Assembly (NCBI GenBank): GCA_016217665.1
Contig: JACRHF010000073.1
Span: forward strand, 1-39,765
Length of the DNA: 39,765 nt
Origin: Nitrospirota bacterium
Lineage (GTDB): Bacteria; Nitrospirota; 9FT-COMBO-42-15; HDB-SIOI813
Direction: 5' to 3'
The notes beneath the pieces were generated by a model, which was not told the DNA's origin, made no database searches, and was given only the letters and a program-made list of their open reading frames with translations. The position numbers and the translations under genes are program-made. Shown here piece by piece: positions 16,857-25,148 of the stretch (positions are counted from its first letter, which is position 1; the number at the start of each line of letters is the position of its first letter).

Positions 16857-18020
16857 CTACGTATCAGGTTGGACATTATCCGGGGAGGAGGTAACAGGCC
16901 TAATTTCGTCTTCATCAAAAAGATGCCGGCCAGGGACAAGGATAGAGTCTCCCGGGACAATCGTATATCTGCTACCCAACTTATTGATCTGCTTGATAAG
17001 CATTGCGGTTGTGTCATACCGTCTGGCAAGTTGATAAACAGTATCCCCACGTTTGACCTTATATTCCCGATACACAATCCTCTCTGCTGGCAGGAGCCTT
17101 CCGAAATTTTCCAGCAGGACACTCCCCGCACCCTCCGGCAGGGAGAGTGTATGGTACGGCTCTCCAAAGGGGATGATATGTCCCTTGATCCAGGGATTAA
17201 GTTCGCGCAGTGACGGGTAACTGATGTTGGCCATCTTGGCGATGGAATGGAGGTCCATACCCCCGGGGACCTCAATGAGGTCGTATTTGATGGCCGGCTC
17301 TTCCGGGAGGCTAAATCCAAAGACATCGGGATTTTTTGCTATAATCAGCGCTGCCATAAACTTGGGGACATAATTCCTGGTCTCCGCCTTAAGCGCCCTG
17401 CTCTGTCCCATCTCCCAGAATGTAGAAGCCCCTGTAGCCATAAGCGCCCGTCTCACCTTGCCGCTTCCTGCATTATAGGATGCCAGGGCGAGCGGCCATG
17501 TTCCAAATTCATTGTAGAGATCCTTGAGGTGCCTTGCGGCCGCCCGTGTAGACTTGATGGGATCTTTCCTCTCATCAACCCATTTATCAACCTTGAGTCC
17601 GTACATTGCCCCTGTAGAGGCCATAAACTGCCATAGGCCCAGGGCCCTTTTAGGAGATCTCGCATTGACATCAAACCCGCTCTCTATCAGAGGGAGCAGC
17701 GCAAGATCCTCAGGCAACCCCTCTTCCCGGAGGATCCCCTTTATATGATAAAGATAGGGACCGGATTGATCCAGCCATTGCTGAAAGGTATCCCGGCCTT
17801 CCGTAGCAAAGTATCCTACATAAGAGGCAACCTTTCTTGTGACGTAGACAGGGGTATTATTAAAATCCTCCGTATCGATTAGCTTCAGATTGGGCAGATT
17901 GGCAACAAAAGAGTCTTCAATGGCATTGAGGTAGGGATCGATGGGAATACTACCCTCTTGAGCCTGCACCAGACTGACCTTCAGCAAGGCAATAAGTATT
18001 ATGATAATAGCTCTTTTCAC
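16857..18020 (-). CDS. MltD-like lytic transglycosylase with LysM domain
   Basis: A periplasmic murein hydrolase. The start is uncertain. The GTG at 18020 begins a good signal peptide (VKRAIIIILIALLKVSLVQA), whereas the ORF-track start at 18059 is an upstream TTG. The SLT domain contains GLPEDLALLPLIESGFDVNA, with the catalytic glutamate in LIESGF, then RALGLWQFMASTGAMYGL and LALASYNAGSGKV. The C-terminus carries one clear LysM repeat (YKVKRGDTVYQLARRYDTTA) preceded by a diverged one, for peptidoglycan binding. The architecture matches the MltD group. Confidence 0.92.
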   Translation of the reverse strand: MKRAIIIILIALLKVSLVQAQEGSIPIDPYLNAIEDSFVANLPNLKLIDTEDFNNTPVYVTRKVASYVGYFATEGRDTFQQWLDQSGPYLYHIKGILREEGLPEDLALLPLIESGFDVNARSPKRALGLWQFMASTGAMYGLKVDKWVDERKDPIKSTRAAARHLKDLYNEFGTWPLALASYNAGSGKVRRALMATGASTFWEMGQSRALKAETRNYVPKFMAALIIAKNPDVFGFSLPEEPAIKYDLIEVPGGMDLHSIAKMANISYPSLRELNPWIKGHIIPFGEPYHTLSLPEGAGSVLLENFGRLLPAERIVYREYKVKRGDTVYQLARRYDTTAMLIKQINKLGSRYTIVPGDSILVPGRHLFDEDEIRPVTSSPDNVQPDT

Positions 18021-18112
18021 AACGGCGCCATTATAAGGAAGAACGGATTGCGATTGCAAGGAAAAATTTCCTGCCTTCCCCGGTGGTATAAAAATTGCTA
18101 CCCTTGGAAGGC

Positions 18113-19075
18113 ATGGGAATAGAGTGTGATAAATACTATTTTGATGTTGTATATGGGCCCACGTTCATTGACCGCAGGAAAAGGACCCCTACAAACAGGC
18201 TAAGGCGGTTTTTGAACAACTATTGGCTTATCCCGGTCTTCACACTCTGCTTAGAGCTCTTTGCAATCACCCTTCCGCCCACAGACTCCCCTATAAAAAA
18301 CCTCAAAGATAGAAACATCTATTTCCTCAAAGGCCCTGTTATTCTCTATAACCTGGCATCTACCGATTTCCCGTATGCGTTGATTGGACACTTTAAAGAG
18401 ATTACCCTTGTTAAAAAGTATAGCTTTAATATCGATCAGGTCCCTTCTGAGGATATTGCCAGGGCCCTGGAAAACAAGGAATCTGTTAGGAAGATCTACA
18501 GGCGGGTTATTGAATCCAGGAGTTACGCCAACACAGAGCTTGGCGGTATCATCACATTAGTGAATACCCCCGAAGGACCAGAACTTCACCTGCATGAAAT
18601 TCCCTCCCTCAACAAGGGCTTTTCAGAAAAGCTCCATGGCCTTGAAAACTCTTCTATAGAGGAATTTATCGCGTTTCTGCAAAAACAGGAGAGCCGGGAG
18701 ACGTTGGCCAGGGTGGGGATGGATGAGTATATCACGGACAACTTGGTGAACGTGCTTTTATCACAAAAACCGGATAAAGACCGCAAGCGGATCCTGGTTA
18801 AAGATTTCATCAAGACCTATGATATACACTCTGAGTGCAAATACATCCTCTCTCCTTACGATTTTAAATCCATCCTCGGCGCATCAAATATAGAGGGGAA
18901 ATATGTAGGACTATTCCACTTCCACAACAACTACATGGAGCCCCCTTCAGAGGTGGATATCGCCAATAGCTCTGCAGACAGACAGATCGTCATCACCCTG
19001 GGGGATAGGGGAATCGTCATTTATGACCTTATCAAAGGGAAGGATTTCATTTACAGGGGAGATCTGCTCTCCTGA
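18113..19075 (+). CDS. Uncharacterised protein with a JAMM/MPN-like motif
   Basis: A 320-residue protein if begun at the ATG at 18113; a TTG at 18095 is the alternative and neither has ideal spacing. Most of it has no family I can name. Its C-terminal part contains KYVGLFHFHNNYMEPPSEVD, which fits the spacing H-x-H-x7-S-x2-D of JAMM (Mov34/RadC) metal sites, followed by beta strands (QIVITLGDRGIVIYDLI) as in MPN folds. The usual HTHP/HSHP proline after the second histidine is replaced by asparagine. Upstream are a hydrophobic segment (WLIPVFTLCLELFAITLPP) and KDRNIYFLKGP. Catalysis is unproven. Confidence 0.7.
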   Translation: MGIECDKYYFDVVYGPTFIDRRKRTPTNRLRRFLNNYWLIPVFTLCLELFAITLPPTDSPIKNLKDRNIYFLKGPVILYNLASTDFPYALIGHFKEITLVKKYSFNIDQVPSEDIARALENKESVRKIYRRVIESRSYANTELGGIITLVNTPEGPELHLHEIPSLNKGFSEKLHGLENSSIEEFIAFLQKQESRETLARVGMDEYITDNLVNVLLSQKPDKDRKRILVKDFIKTYDIHSECKYILSPYDFKSILGASNIEGKYVGLFHFHNNYMEPPSEVDIANSSADRQIVITLGDRGIVIYDLIKGKDFIYRGDLLS

Positions 19076-19129
19076 CGGACTCTATCTTGTTTTTTTGTCC
19101 CACCAATTTTTCCCTCTGATTTTTCCCTC

Positions 19130-19159
19130 TTGCAAAAACTCTGTTAAGTAGAATATTAT
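19130..19159 (+). promoter_or_regulatory. Candidate promoter for the M16 peptidase pair
   Basis: TTGCAA, 18 bp, TATTAT, about 17 bases before the first possible start of the M16 gene. The position is reasonable but there is no other support. Confidence 0.35.
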
Positions 19160-19175
19160 AAAAGACAGGAGCCTG

Positions 19176-20573
19176 TTGATTCTGAGAACCTATCATAGTG
19201 ACATATTCGCGATATTTGCAATGCCGAAGGTTAAGGGCCGGATAATAAAGGGGGCACTCCGCATTATAGGGGCATTCGCTGCCACCTTAGTGTTTCTCTC
19301 TGCCCCGGCATATAGTTCGGAGATAAAAGAGCACCTCCTCCCGAACGGCCTTAAGATCGTTACCTTAGAGAATCATAAATCCCCTGTTGTTACATTCCAG
19401 ATCTGGTATAAGGTGGGGTCGCGGAACGAGGTTACAGGGAAGACCGGGATATCCCACCTCCTCGAACATATGATGTTTAAAGGAACCCCCTCCCATGGAA
19501 AGGGGGAGTTTTCGAGGATCGTATCCATGAACGGGGGGAACGAGAATGCCTTTACAAGCCAGGATTACACCGCATACTTTGAGATTTTTTCAAGTGACCG
19601 CCTTAATATCTCTCTCGAGTTAGAGTCAGACCGCATGGTTAATCTCCTGATAGACCCCCAGGAATTCCTCTTAGAGCGGGATGTAGTGAAAGAAGAGCGG
19701 AGGCTCCGGACAGAAGATGACCCCACCTCCTCTTTAGTAGAGGAACTCTATGCCGCTGCCTTCAAGATACACCCCTATCATGCACCCATCATAGGATGGA
19801 TGAACGACCTGAGCAATCTTACCAGAGAGGACTTATACCGCCACTATAAGGAATACTACACGCCCAGCAATGCTACCATTGTCATCGTAGGCGATTTTGA
19901 TACAGAAGAGGTCGTTAAAAATATAGAAAAATACTTTGGCTCCATACCCGGGGGCAGCGCCCCTCCGGAGGTAAGGATGACAGAACCGGAGCAACAGGGA
20001 GAGAAGCGATTTTATTACAAGCGGGAGGCACAACTCCCCTATGTCATCTACGGATACCAGGCCCCTAATTATAAAGATAAGGATCATTATGCCCTGGATG
20101 TATTAAGCAATATCCTCTCTGAAGGCAAGAGCTCGAGGCTATATCAGAAGATCGTCTATGAAAAGGAGCTCGCCATAGCCGCAGGCGGTGGTTTTAACGC
20201 CATACAGACAGACCCGGAGCTCTTCTATTTCTACGCACAGCTCCGTCCTGAGAGGACCACAGCAGAAGCGGAGTCCGCCTTAAACTCAGAGATTGAGAAG
20301 ATAAAAAAGGAGCCTGTATCCGACAGCGAACTTCAGAAGGCAAAAAACCAGATAGAGGCCTCATTTATTATGGGACAGGATTCAAACTTCTACCAGGCAA
20401 TGCTTATCGGAAGGCTTGAGACGATCGGGGCAGGGGCCAGGTATTTAGAGACCTATATTGATGAAATCAGGAAGGTAACCGCAGAGGATATCATGCGGAT
20501 AGCGCAGAAGTACTTTACAGAGGATCACAGAACAGTGGGAATCCTGGTGCCCTTGTCTCCCAAAAACGAATAG
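19176..20573 (+). CDS. M16 family zinc peptidase (catalytic member)
   Basis: A secreted or periplasmic insulinase-type protease of about 450-465 residues. The signal segment is IIKGALRIIGAFAATLVFLS with cleavage likely near PAYSSE. The inverted zinc motif HLLEH (HxxEH, ~residue 95) is intact, with the downstream glutamate in VVKEERRLRTEDDPT as third ligand. The start is either a TTG at 19176 with an AGGAG site or the ATG at 19221. It is followed nine bases later by a second M16 protein lacking the zinc site, which is the usual heterodimer arrangement. Confidence 0.93.
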   Translation: MILRTYHSDIFAIFAMPKVKGRIIKGALRIIGAFAATLVFLSAPAYSSEIKEHLLPNGLKIVTLENHKSPVVTFQIWYKVGSRNEVTGKTGISHLLEHMMFKGTPSHGKGEFSRIVSMNGGNENAFTSQDYTAYFEIFSSDRLNISLELESDRMVNLLIDPQEFLLERDVVKEERRLRTEDDPTSSLVEELYAAAFKIHPYHAPIIGWMNDLSNLTREDLYRHYKEYYTPSNATIVIVGDFDTEEVVKNIEKYFGSIPGGSAPPEVRMTEPEQQGEKRFYYKREAQLPYVIYGYQAPNYKDKDHYALDVLSNILSEGKSSRLYQKIVYEKELAIAAGGGFNAIQTDPELFYFYAQLRPERTTAEAESALNSEIEKIKKEPVSDSELQKAKNQIEASFIMGQDSNFYQAMLIGRLETIGAGARYLETYIDEIRKVTAEDIMRIAQKYFTEDHRTVGILVPLSPKNE

Positions 20574-20581
20574 ACAGGAGT

Positions 20582-22021
20582 ATGAAAATAATCCCCCTTA
20601 TTCCCCCTTTAGAAAAGGGGGGGAGGGGGGATTTGATCGGAGAATTTCGGATGCAACGATGCTATATGACTTATAAACTCCTCCGAACAAGATTTGTATT
20701 GCTATTAGGACTTGTAATCTCTCTTCTCGCACTGACGTCACAAGAGATTCTCGCTTCCCCAAAGGCTGAGCCAAAGCGGGTTGTCCTCGATAACGGGATT
20801 ATACTCCTTATTACCGAGACCCACGCCCTCCCTATGGTAAATATCTCCGTGGCCGTCAAGACAGGGGCCATCTATGACCCCCCGGGGAAGGGAGGAGTTG
20901 CAAGTCTTACCGCCATTTTGCTTGACGAGGGAACAAAAACCAGGACTTCAAGACAAATCGCTGAAGAGATTGACTTTATCGGGGGGAGCCTTTCCACCTC
21001 CGGCGGCATGGACTACTCCTCTGCCTCATTGGTGGTCCTCAAAAAAGACATTGCAACAGGTCTGGCCCTCCTGTCTGATATCCTGATAAATCCTGTCTTC
21101 CCTGAAGAGGAGGTCGAGAGGAAGAAAAAGGAGACCCTGGCCGCTATCCTGGCAGAGAAGGATGATCCCGGCTCAGTGGCATCCAAGGCCTTTTATAAGG
21201 CCGTGTTTGGCAGCCACCCTTACGGCGCCCCTCCAGAAGGGAACGAAGAGACAATTCCTAAAATATCGCGGGAGGATCTCGTCAGTTTTTATCAAAAATA
21301 CTACACGCCTAATAATACGATCATCGCCGTAGTCGGCGACGTTGACCTTAAAGAGGCGGTCGCCCTGATAGAGGGACACTTTAAGTCCTGGGAAAAGAAA
21401 GAGGGTCAGTTTCCGGACATCTCTCCAGTTAAAAGACTGACAAAAAGGGATTCCATACTCATTGACAAAAACATCACGCAGGCCAATATTCTCTTAGGTC
21501 ACACCGGTATATCCAGGGATAACCCGGATTTTTACGCCGTCTATGTAATGAACTACATCCTCGGCGGTGGAGGCTTCTCGTCACGATTAACTAAGGAGAT
21601 CAGGGACAACAAAGGGCTGGCCTATGGAGTCTATAGCCGGTTCGACTTAAGTAAGCAACCCGGTGCCTTTGCCGTTTCGATTCAGACAAAGAATGAGACA
21701 GCCCGTGTCGCCATTGACAATATATTAACGGAGATAAAGAGGATCAGAGAAGAGCAGGTCGCTGATGAAGAGCTCAGGGAGGCAAAGGACTACCTTACAG
21801 GAAGTTTCCCGCTTAAACTTGATACGAATGCCAAGATCGCCAACTATGTTGTCTTCATGGAGTTCTACAACCTCGGGCTTGACTACTTCGACCAATACCT
21901 GAAACACATAGCGTCTGTAACAAAGGAGGATATCCTGCGGGTTGCGAAAAAGTATATTGACACGGAAAATTTTGTGACCGTGGCCGTAGCCCAGCAGGAG
22001 AAGGCAGGACTCAAGGAATGA
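20582..22021 (+). CDS. M16 family peptidase-like partner (no zinc motif)
   Basis: A secreted protein of the insulinase fold. In place of HxxEH it has ASLTAILLDEGTKTRTS, so it should be the non-catalytic subunit that forms a dimer with the upstream M16 protease. Later family blocks are intact (AILAEKDDPGSVASKAFYKA, YGVYSRFDLSKQPGAF). The N-terminus is odd: the frame opens with KIIPLIPPLEKGGRGDLIGE, encoded by palindromic repeat A, copy 4. A signal peptide (RFVLLLGLVISLLALTSQ) begins only after the ATGs at 20651 and 20666. One of these is the more likely functional start, giving a normal secreted protein. At 20651 the start codon is the end of the repeat tail. Confidence 0.9.
   Translation: MKIIPLIPPLEKGGRGDLIGEFRMQRCYMTYKLLRTRFVLLLGLVISLLALTSQEILASPKAEPKRVVLDNGIILLITETHALPMVNISVAVKTGAIYDPPGKGGVASLTAILLDEGTKTRTSRQIAEEIDFIGGSLSTSGGMDYSSASLVVLKKDIATGLALLSDILINPVFPEEEVERKKKETLAAILAEKDDPGSVASKAFYKAVFGSHPYGAPPEGNEETIPKISREDLVSFYQKYYTPNNTIIAVVGDVDLKEAVALIEGHFKSWEKKEGQFPDISPVKRLTKRDSILIDKNITQANILLGHTGISRDNPDFYAVYVMNYILGGGGFSSRLTKEIRDNKGLAYGVYSRFDLSKQPGAFAVSIQTKNETARVAIDNILTEIKRIREEQVADEELREAKDYLTGSFPLKLDTNAKIANYVVFMEFYNLGLDYFDQYLKHIASVTKEDILRVAKKYIDTENFVTVAVAQQEKAGLKE
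20588..20653. repeat. Palindromic repeat A, copy 4 with extended tail
   Basis: AATCCCCCTTATTCCCCCTT, TAGAAAAGGGGGGG, AGGGGGGATTTGATCGG, then AGAATTTCGGATG. The tail matches copy 3 closely and ends on a candidate ATG of the M16 partner gene. Confidence 0.85.
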
Positions 22022-22048
22022 CAGCCTCGTAAAAAGTATGGACAGCGG

Positions 22049-22175
22049 ACGACTTCGTAAAAAGCTCCATATGCAAGGCGCGCAAATCCTGAGGAATGAG
22101 GCGTACTTTTTTAGGTACGCCGCAATGACGAAGGATGCAGCGCAACGCCGCAGATGGACTTTTTACGAAGCCGTC
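22049..22175. repeat. ~127-bp imperfect palindrome (MITE-like)
   Basis: The ends GACTTCGTAAAAAGCTCCAT and ATGGACTTTTTACGAAGCCG are inverted repeats. The interior is itself a long imperfect hairpin centred on GCGTAC-TTTTTTAG-GTACGC. A second partial end (CCTCGTAAAAAGT) lies just upstream at 22025. No ORF is inside. It fills the spacer between the M16 gene and larE, and the larE ribosome-binding site (AAGGA) begins right at its edge. Confidence 0.75.
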
Positions 22176-22185
22176 AAGGAATAAC

Positions 22186-23037
22186 ATGACGGAAGAACCC
22201 CTTCTTATAGAAGGTTACCTGAGATTAAAAGAGATTATGGAGTCTATGGGCTCTGTCCTCGTGGCTTTTTCCGGAGGGGTGGACAGCACCCTCTTAGCCA
22301 GGGTGGCCTATGATACCCTCGGTGACCGGGCGGCGGCGGTGACGGCCACCTCTCCTACCTATCCAGCCTATGAGATAGAAGAGGCAAAGTCCATAGCCGC
22401 GGCCATAGGGATCCGGCACATCCTGGTAGAATCCAATGAGCTGGATATTGCAGAGTTTGCACAGAATGACAGCAGGCGCTGCTACCATTGCAAGAGAGAA
22501 CTCTTTGATAAACTAAAGAGTATCGCAGGAGAGATGCACATCGCCCATATCGCCTGCGGAACAACTACCGATGACCTGTCAGACTACCGGCCTGGGATGG
22601 ATGCCGCCCGCGAGCTTGGCGTCAGGAGTCCGCTCGTTGAGGCCGGGCTTTCCAAGGTAATGGTCCGTGAGATCAGCCGGATGCTCAGGCTGACAAACTG
22701 GGATAAGCCCTCCTTTGCCTGCCTCTCTTCAAGATTCCCCTATGGGACGGAGATTACAGAGGATCGATTAAGCCAGGTGGGGATGTGCGAGGCCTATCTC
22801 CGTCAGCTCGGCTTTAAACAATTTCGTGTCCGCTATCATGGAGAGGTCGCCCGAATAGAAGCAGACATGGAGGGGCTGGGGGTCTTTTTAGCGGATCCTG
22901 TCTTGAGACGAGAGATCGCAAAAAAATTTAAGGAGTTTGGATTTACTTATGTCACGCTGGACTTAGAAGGATATCGCACAGGCAGTATGAATGAGGTCAT
23001 TATAGACGGGGTTAGAAAATCCAGCCTATCGGGATAG
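22186..23037 (+). CDS. larE: ATP-dependent sacrificial sulfur transferase LarE-like protein
   Basis: LarE proteins use ATP and a cysteine (or cluster) sulfur to thiolate the pyridinium precursor of the nickel-pincer cofactor. I set the start at the ATG at 22186, behind an AAGGA site; the ORF-track start lies inside the repeat. The PP-loop ATPase motif is VAFSGGVDSTLL. Other blocks are CYHCKRELFD, CGTTTDDLSDYRPG, WDKPSFACLSSRFPYG with the conserved cysteine, and the C-terminal GFKQFRVRYHGEVARIE. It has 283 residues. No larB, larC or larA is nearby, so a different sulfur-transfer role is possible. The TAG stop lies at the edge of a GGCGGGACA-type repeat. Confidence 0.9.
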   Translation: MTEEPLLIEGYLRLKEIMESMGSVLVAFSGGVDSTLLARVAYDTLGDRAAAVTATSPTYPAYEIEEAKSIAAAIGIRHILVESNELDIAEFAQNDSRRCYHCKRELFDKLKSIAGEMHIAHIACGTTTDDLSDYRPGMDAARELGVRSPLVEAGLSKVMVREISRMLRLTNWDKPSFACLSSRFPYGTEITEDRLSQVGMCEAYLRQLGFKQFRVRYHGEVARIEADMEGLGVFLADPVLRREIAKKFKEFGFTYVTLDLEGYRTGSMNEVIIDGVRKSSLSG

Positions 23038-23116
23038 GCGGGACATTTTTCGCTTCGCTCGCAGTGCTTACATTTTTCGCTTCGCCCAATGCAAGTGCAA
23101 GCACTGCCTTGTCCCG
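23029..23116. repeat. Repeat cluster with GGCGGGACA ends and CGCTTCGC modules
   Basis: GATAGGCGGGACA at the left and TTGTCCCGC at the right are inverted. Between them TTTTTCGCTTCGC occurs twice, the second time followed by CCAATGCAAG and GCACTGCC. Nearly the same module (TTTTTCGCTTCGCTCAATGC, then AAGCACTGCC) recurs at 36613-36643. It separates the convergent larE and bamD genes. Confidence 0.6.
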
Positions 23117-23122
23117 CTACTT

Positions 23123-23815
23123 TTAGCGACCATTCAGCTTAGCCAGGAGTTGCGTGGCATCCTTTTTATACGTCGTCTCCGGATACTTACTGATAAGATT
23201 CTGCAAGACTTCAACAGCCCTGGTTGACTCACCCGAAGAACTGTATGCAATGCCGAGATGGTAAAATGCCTTTGGAACCACCTCTGTGTCTGCATATTCC
23301 GTCACTATATTATTGAACCTCTCAATCGCCGCCGGATAATCTTCTTTTCGCAGATAAAAATTGCCGATGTAGAACTCCCGTTCAGCCAGCTTCTCCCGGC
23401 ACATCCTGATCTTTTCCCTGACCTCATCCGCATATTCATTGCCCGGGTAATCCTTGAGAACTGTTTCAAAGGCGGCCAGGGCCTTTTGTGCCGGGTCTAT
23501 ATCTCTATCAATCGTCCTGATCAGCTTGAAATACGAAAGCCCGATTCTGTACTGGGCGTAAGAGGCCGAGGGATGCAGCGGGTGGAGCTCTAAGAACCTT
23601 CGATACTCCTGGGTTGCCCCGGTATAGTCCTTTTCCTTAAACAGCTTGTCGGCCTTTTCCAAAAGGGCCTCTGCGTCATAGAGCTCTTTAAGACTATCTG
23701 GAAGCGTGTCGCCGGAAAGGGTATCTGGCTTGTTTTTCCCTGCACAGCCGGTAAACAGCAACGGACATGTTAAAAGAATCAGTGCAAATATAAGACTGGT
23801 AATTTTCTGCATCAT
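23123..23815 (-). CDS. bamD: Outer membrane protein assembly factor BamD
   Basis: BamD is the essential TPR lipoprotein of the BAM complex that inserts beta-barrel proteins into the outer membrane. The N-terminus is a lipoprotein signal (LILLTCPLLFTGC). The 230-residue body is a run of TPR-like helices. Typical segments are LLEKADKLFKEKDYTGATQE, FLELHPLHPSASYAQYRIGL, AFETVLKDYPGNEYADEVRE, FYIGNFYLRKEDYPAAIERF and PKAFYHLGIAYSSSGE. It is monocistronic here, convergent with larE and divergent from fabH. Confidence 0.93.
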   Translation of the reverse strand: MMQKITSLIFALILLTCPLLFTGCAGKNKPDTLSGDTLPDSLKELYDAEALLEKADKLFKEKDYTGATQEYRRFLELHPLHPSASYAQYRIGLSYFKLIRTIDRDIDPAQKALAAFETVLKDYPGNEYADEVREKIRMCREKLAEREFYIGNFYLRKEDYPAAIERFNNIVTEYADTEVVPKAFYHLGIAYSSSGESTRAVEVLQNLISKYPETTYKKDATQLLAKLNGR

Positions 23816-23866
23816 CCTATTGTTACCTTTTTTATCAGAATTCTGCTAAAATTGCAAGAAGTTTCT

Positions 23867-25033
23867 ATGCCAAGTACTTACATCAGGAATAATAAAAAAA
23901 ATCCCCCTCCTCTTTCCCCCTTTCATAAAGGGGGATCAAGGGGGATTAAGCATTGTTACATCGCCGGGACAGGCTCTTATCTCCCGGATGAGCGGATCAC
24001 AAATGAGGCGCTCGCGGGCACTACCGGTCTTACTCCGGCGGAGATTGTAAGGATGACCGGCATCAGGGAGCGCCGCAGGGCCAGGCCGGAAGAGGCGGCC
24101 TCAGATCTCGCGACTCCTGCCGCGGTATCTGCTTTACGTACGGCAGGAGTAGAGGCAAGAGACTTAGACCTGATTGTGCTGGCAACCACCTCGCCGGATA
24201 TGCACTCCCCGGCAACGGCCTGTCTTGTACAAAGGAATATCGGGGCCCAAAAGGCCGCGGCCTTTGACATCAATGCCTCCTGTTCCGGATTTCTCTATGC
24301 CCTGAATGTTGCTGAGATGTTTATCAGAAGTGGTCAGGCAGACACAGCGCTCGTCATCGCAGCAGAGGTCAAATCGAGGTTTGTTAATCCACGGGATAGA
24401 GAGACAGCCATCCTGTTTGGAGATGGGGCAGGGGCTGTGGTATTACAAAGTACAAATCCCCCTATTTCCCCACAGGCCCTTTCTTCCCCCCTTTACAAAA
24501 GGGGGGTTAGGGGGGATTGGGGGATTTGCGTGGCAGGGGGATTACATGGGCGAGAGGAAAAATCTTCAGGCAGGAATATCCTATGCACCAGACTCTACGC
24601 AGACGGAAATAACTGGAACTGGATCCATCTCCCTGCCGGCGGCTCCAGGATTCCGGCAAGCCCTGCAACGATCGCCGCTGATCTGCATACCATGAGGATG
24701 GACGGCAGCAAGGTCTACAAGGCCGCGATCAAGACCCTCGGCAGGATGGTCGGGGATATTGTCAAAGAGTGTGGCCTCAGGCTTGAGGATATTGACCACT
24801 TCATCTTTCATCAGGCCAACCTCCGGATCATTGAGCAGGTAATCAGGCGGACAGGCATCCCGAAGGAAAAGGTCCCCCTCTCCCTCCCTTCTTATGGCAA
24901 CACCTCATCCGCCTCTATACCCATTACATTGGACCAGACCGTTAGAAATGGCGGCATAAAAGAAGGGGACATCGTGGCATTGGCCTCCTTTGGCGGCGGA
25001 CTCACCTGGGGGGCCTCCATAATAAGGTGGTAG
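23867..25033 (+). CDS. fabH: Beta-ketoacyl-ACP synthase III (FabH), with two repeat-encoded inserts
   Basis: FabH starts fatty acid synthesis by condensing acetyl-CoA with malonyl-ACP. The catalytic triad is visible: cysteine in NASCSGFLYAL, histidine in FIFHQANLRIIEQ, asparagine in YGNTSSASIP. The start is the ATG at 23867, giving 388 residues against the usual ~320-330. The excess comes from palindromic repeat A twice. Copy 5 encodes NPPPLSPFHKGGSRG before the normal KHCYIAGTGSYLP start. Copy 6 encodes NPPISPQALSSPLYKRGVRG after FGDGAGAVVLQST, at a surface loop position. Downstream sequence stays in frame, so the enzyme may tolerate both. Confidence 0.92.
   Translation: MPSTYIRNNKKNPPPLSPFHKGGSRGIKHCYIAGTGSYLPDERITNEALAGTTGLTPAEIVRMTGIRERRRARPEEAASDLATPAAVSALRTAGVEARDLDLIVLATTSPDMHSPATACLVQRNIGAQKAAAFDINASCSGFLYALNVAEMFIRSGQADTALVIAAEVKSRFVNPRDRETAILFGDGAGAVVLQSTNPPISPQALSSPLYKRGVRGDWGICVAGGLHGREEKSSGRNILCTRLYADGNNWNWIHLPAGGSRIPASPATIAADLHTMRMDGSKVYKAAIKTLGRMVGDIVKECGLRLEDIDHFIFHQANLRIIEQVIRRTGIPKEKVPLSLPSYGNTSSASIPITLDQTVRNGGIKEGDIVALASFGGGLTWGASIIRW
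23899..23948. repeat. Palindromic repeat A, copy 5 (N-terminus of fabH)
   Basis: AATCCCCCTCCTCTTTCCCC, CTTTCATAAAGGGGG, ATCAAGGGGGATT. It is translated in frame as NPPPLSPFHKGGSRG. Confidence 0.85.
24454..24527. repeat. Palindromic repeat A, copy 6 (inside fabH)
   Basis: The largest copy: AAATCCCCCTATTTCCCC at the left, core CCCCCCTTTACAAAAGGGGG, and GGGGGGATTGGGGGATTT at the right. It is nearly palindromic throughout and is read in frame in fabH. Confidence 0.88.
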
Positions 25034-25056
25034 GAAGAATTAAAAAACACAATGGA

Positions 25057-25084
25057 TTGGCTGTATTTATGTATGGTATATTAT
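25057..25084 (+). promoter_or_regulatory. Candidate promoter for the cysteine peptidase gene
   Basis: TTGGCT, 16 bp, TATTAT, about 65 bases before the start. A perfect small hairpin AACCCGC-ATAA-GCGGGTT follows at 25094-25111 in the presumed leader. Confidence 0.4.
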
Positions 25085-25148
25085 GCTGAAAAGAACCCGC
25101 ATAAGCGGGTTTATCCGGAAGCCATATAATCATAAGGTGGGCATCATC

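Noticed and set aside
22135-22185. Upstream start of larE as in the ORF track
   Set aside because: The extra 17 codons are encoded by the end of the 127-bp palindrome; the ATG at 22186 has its own AAGGA site and matches the family N-terminus.
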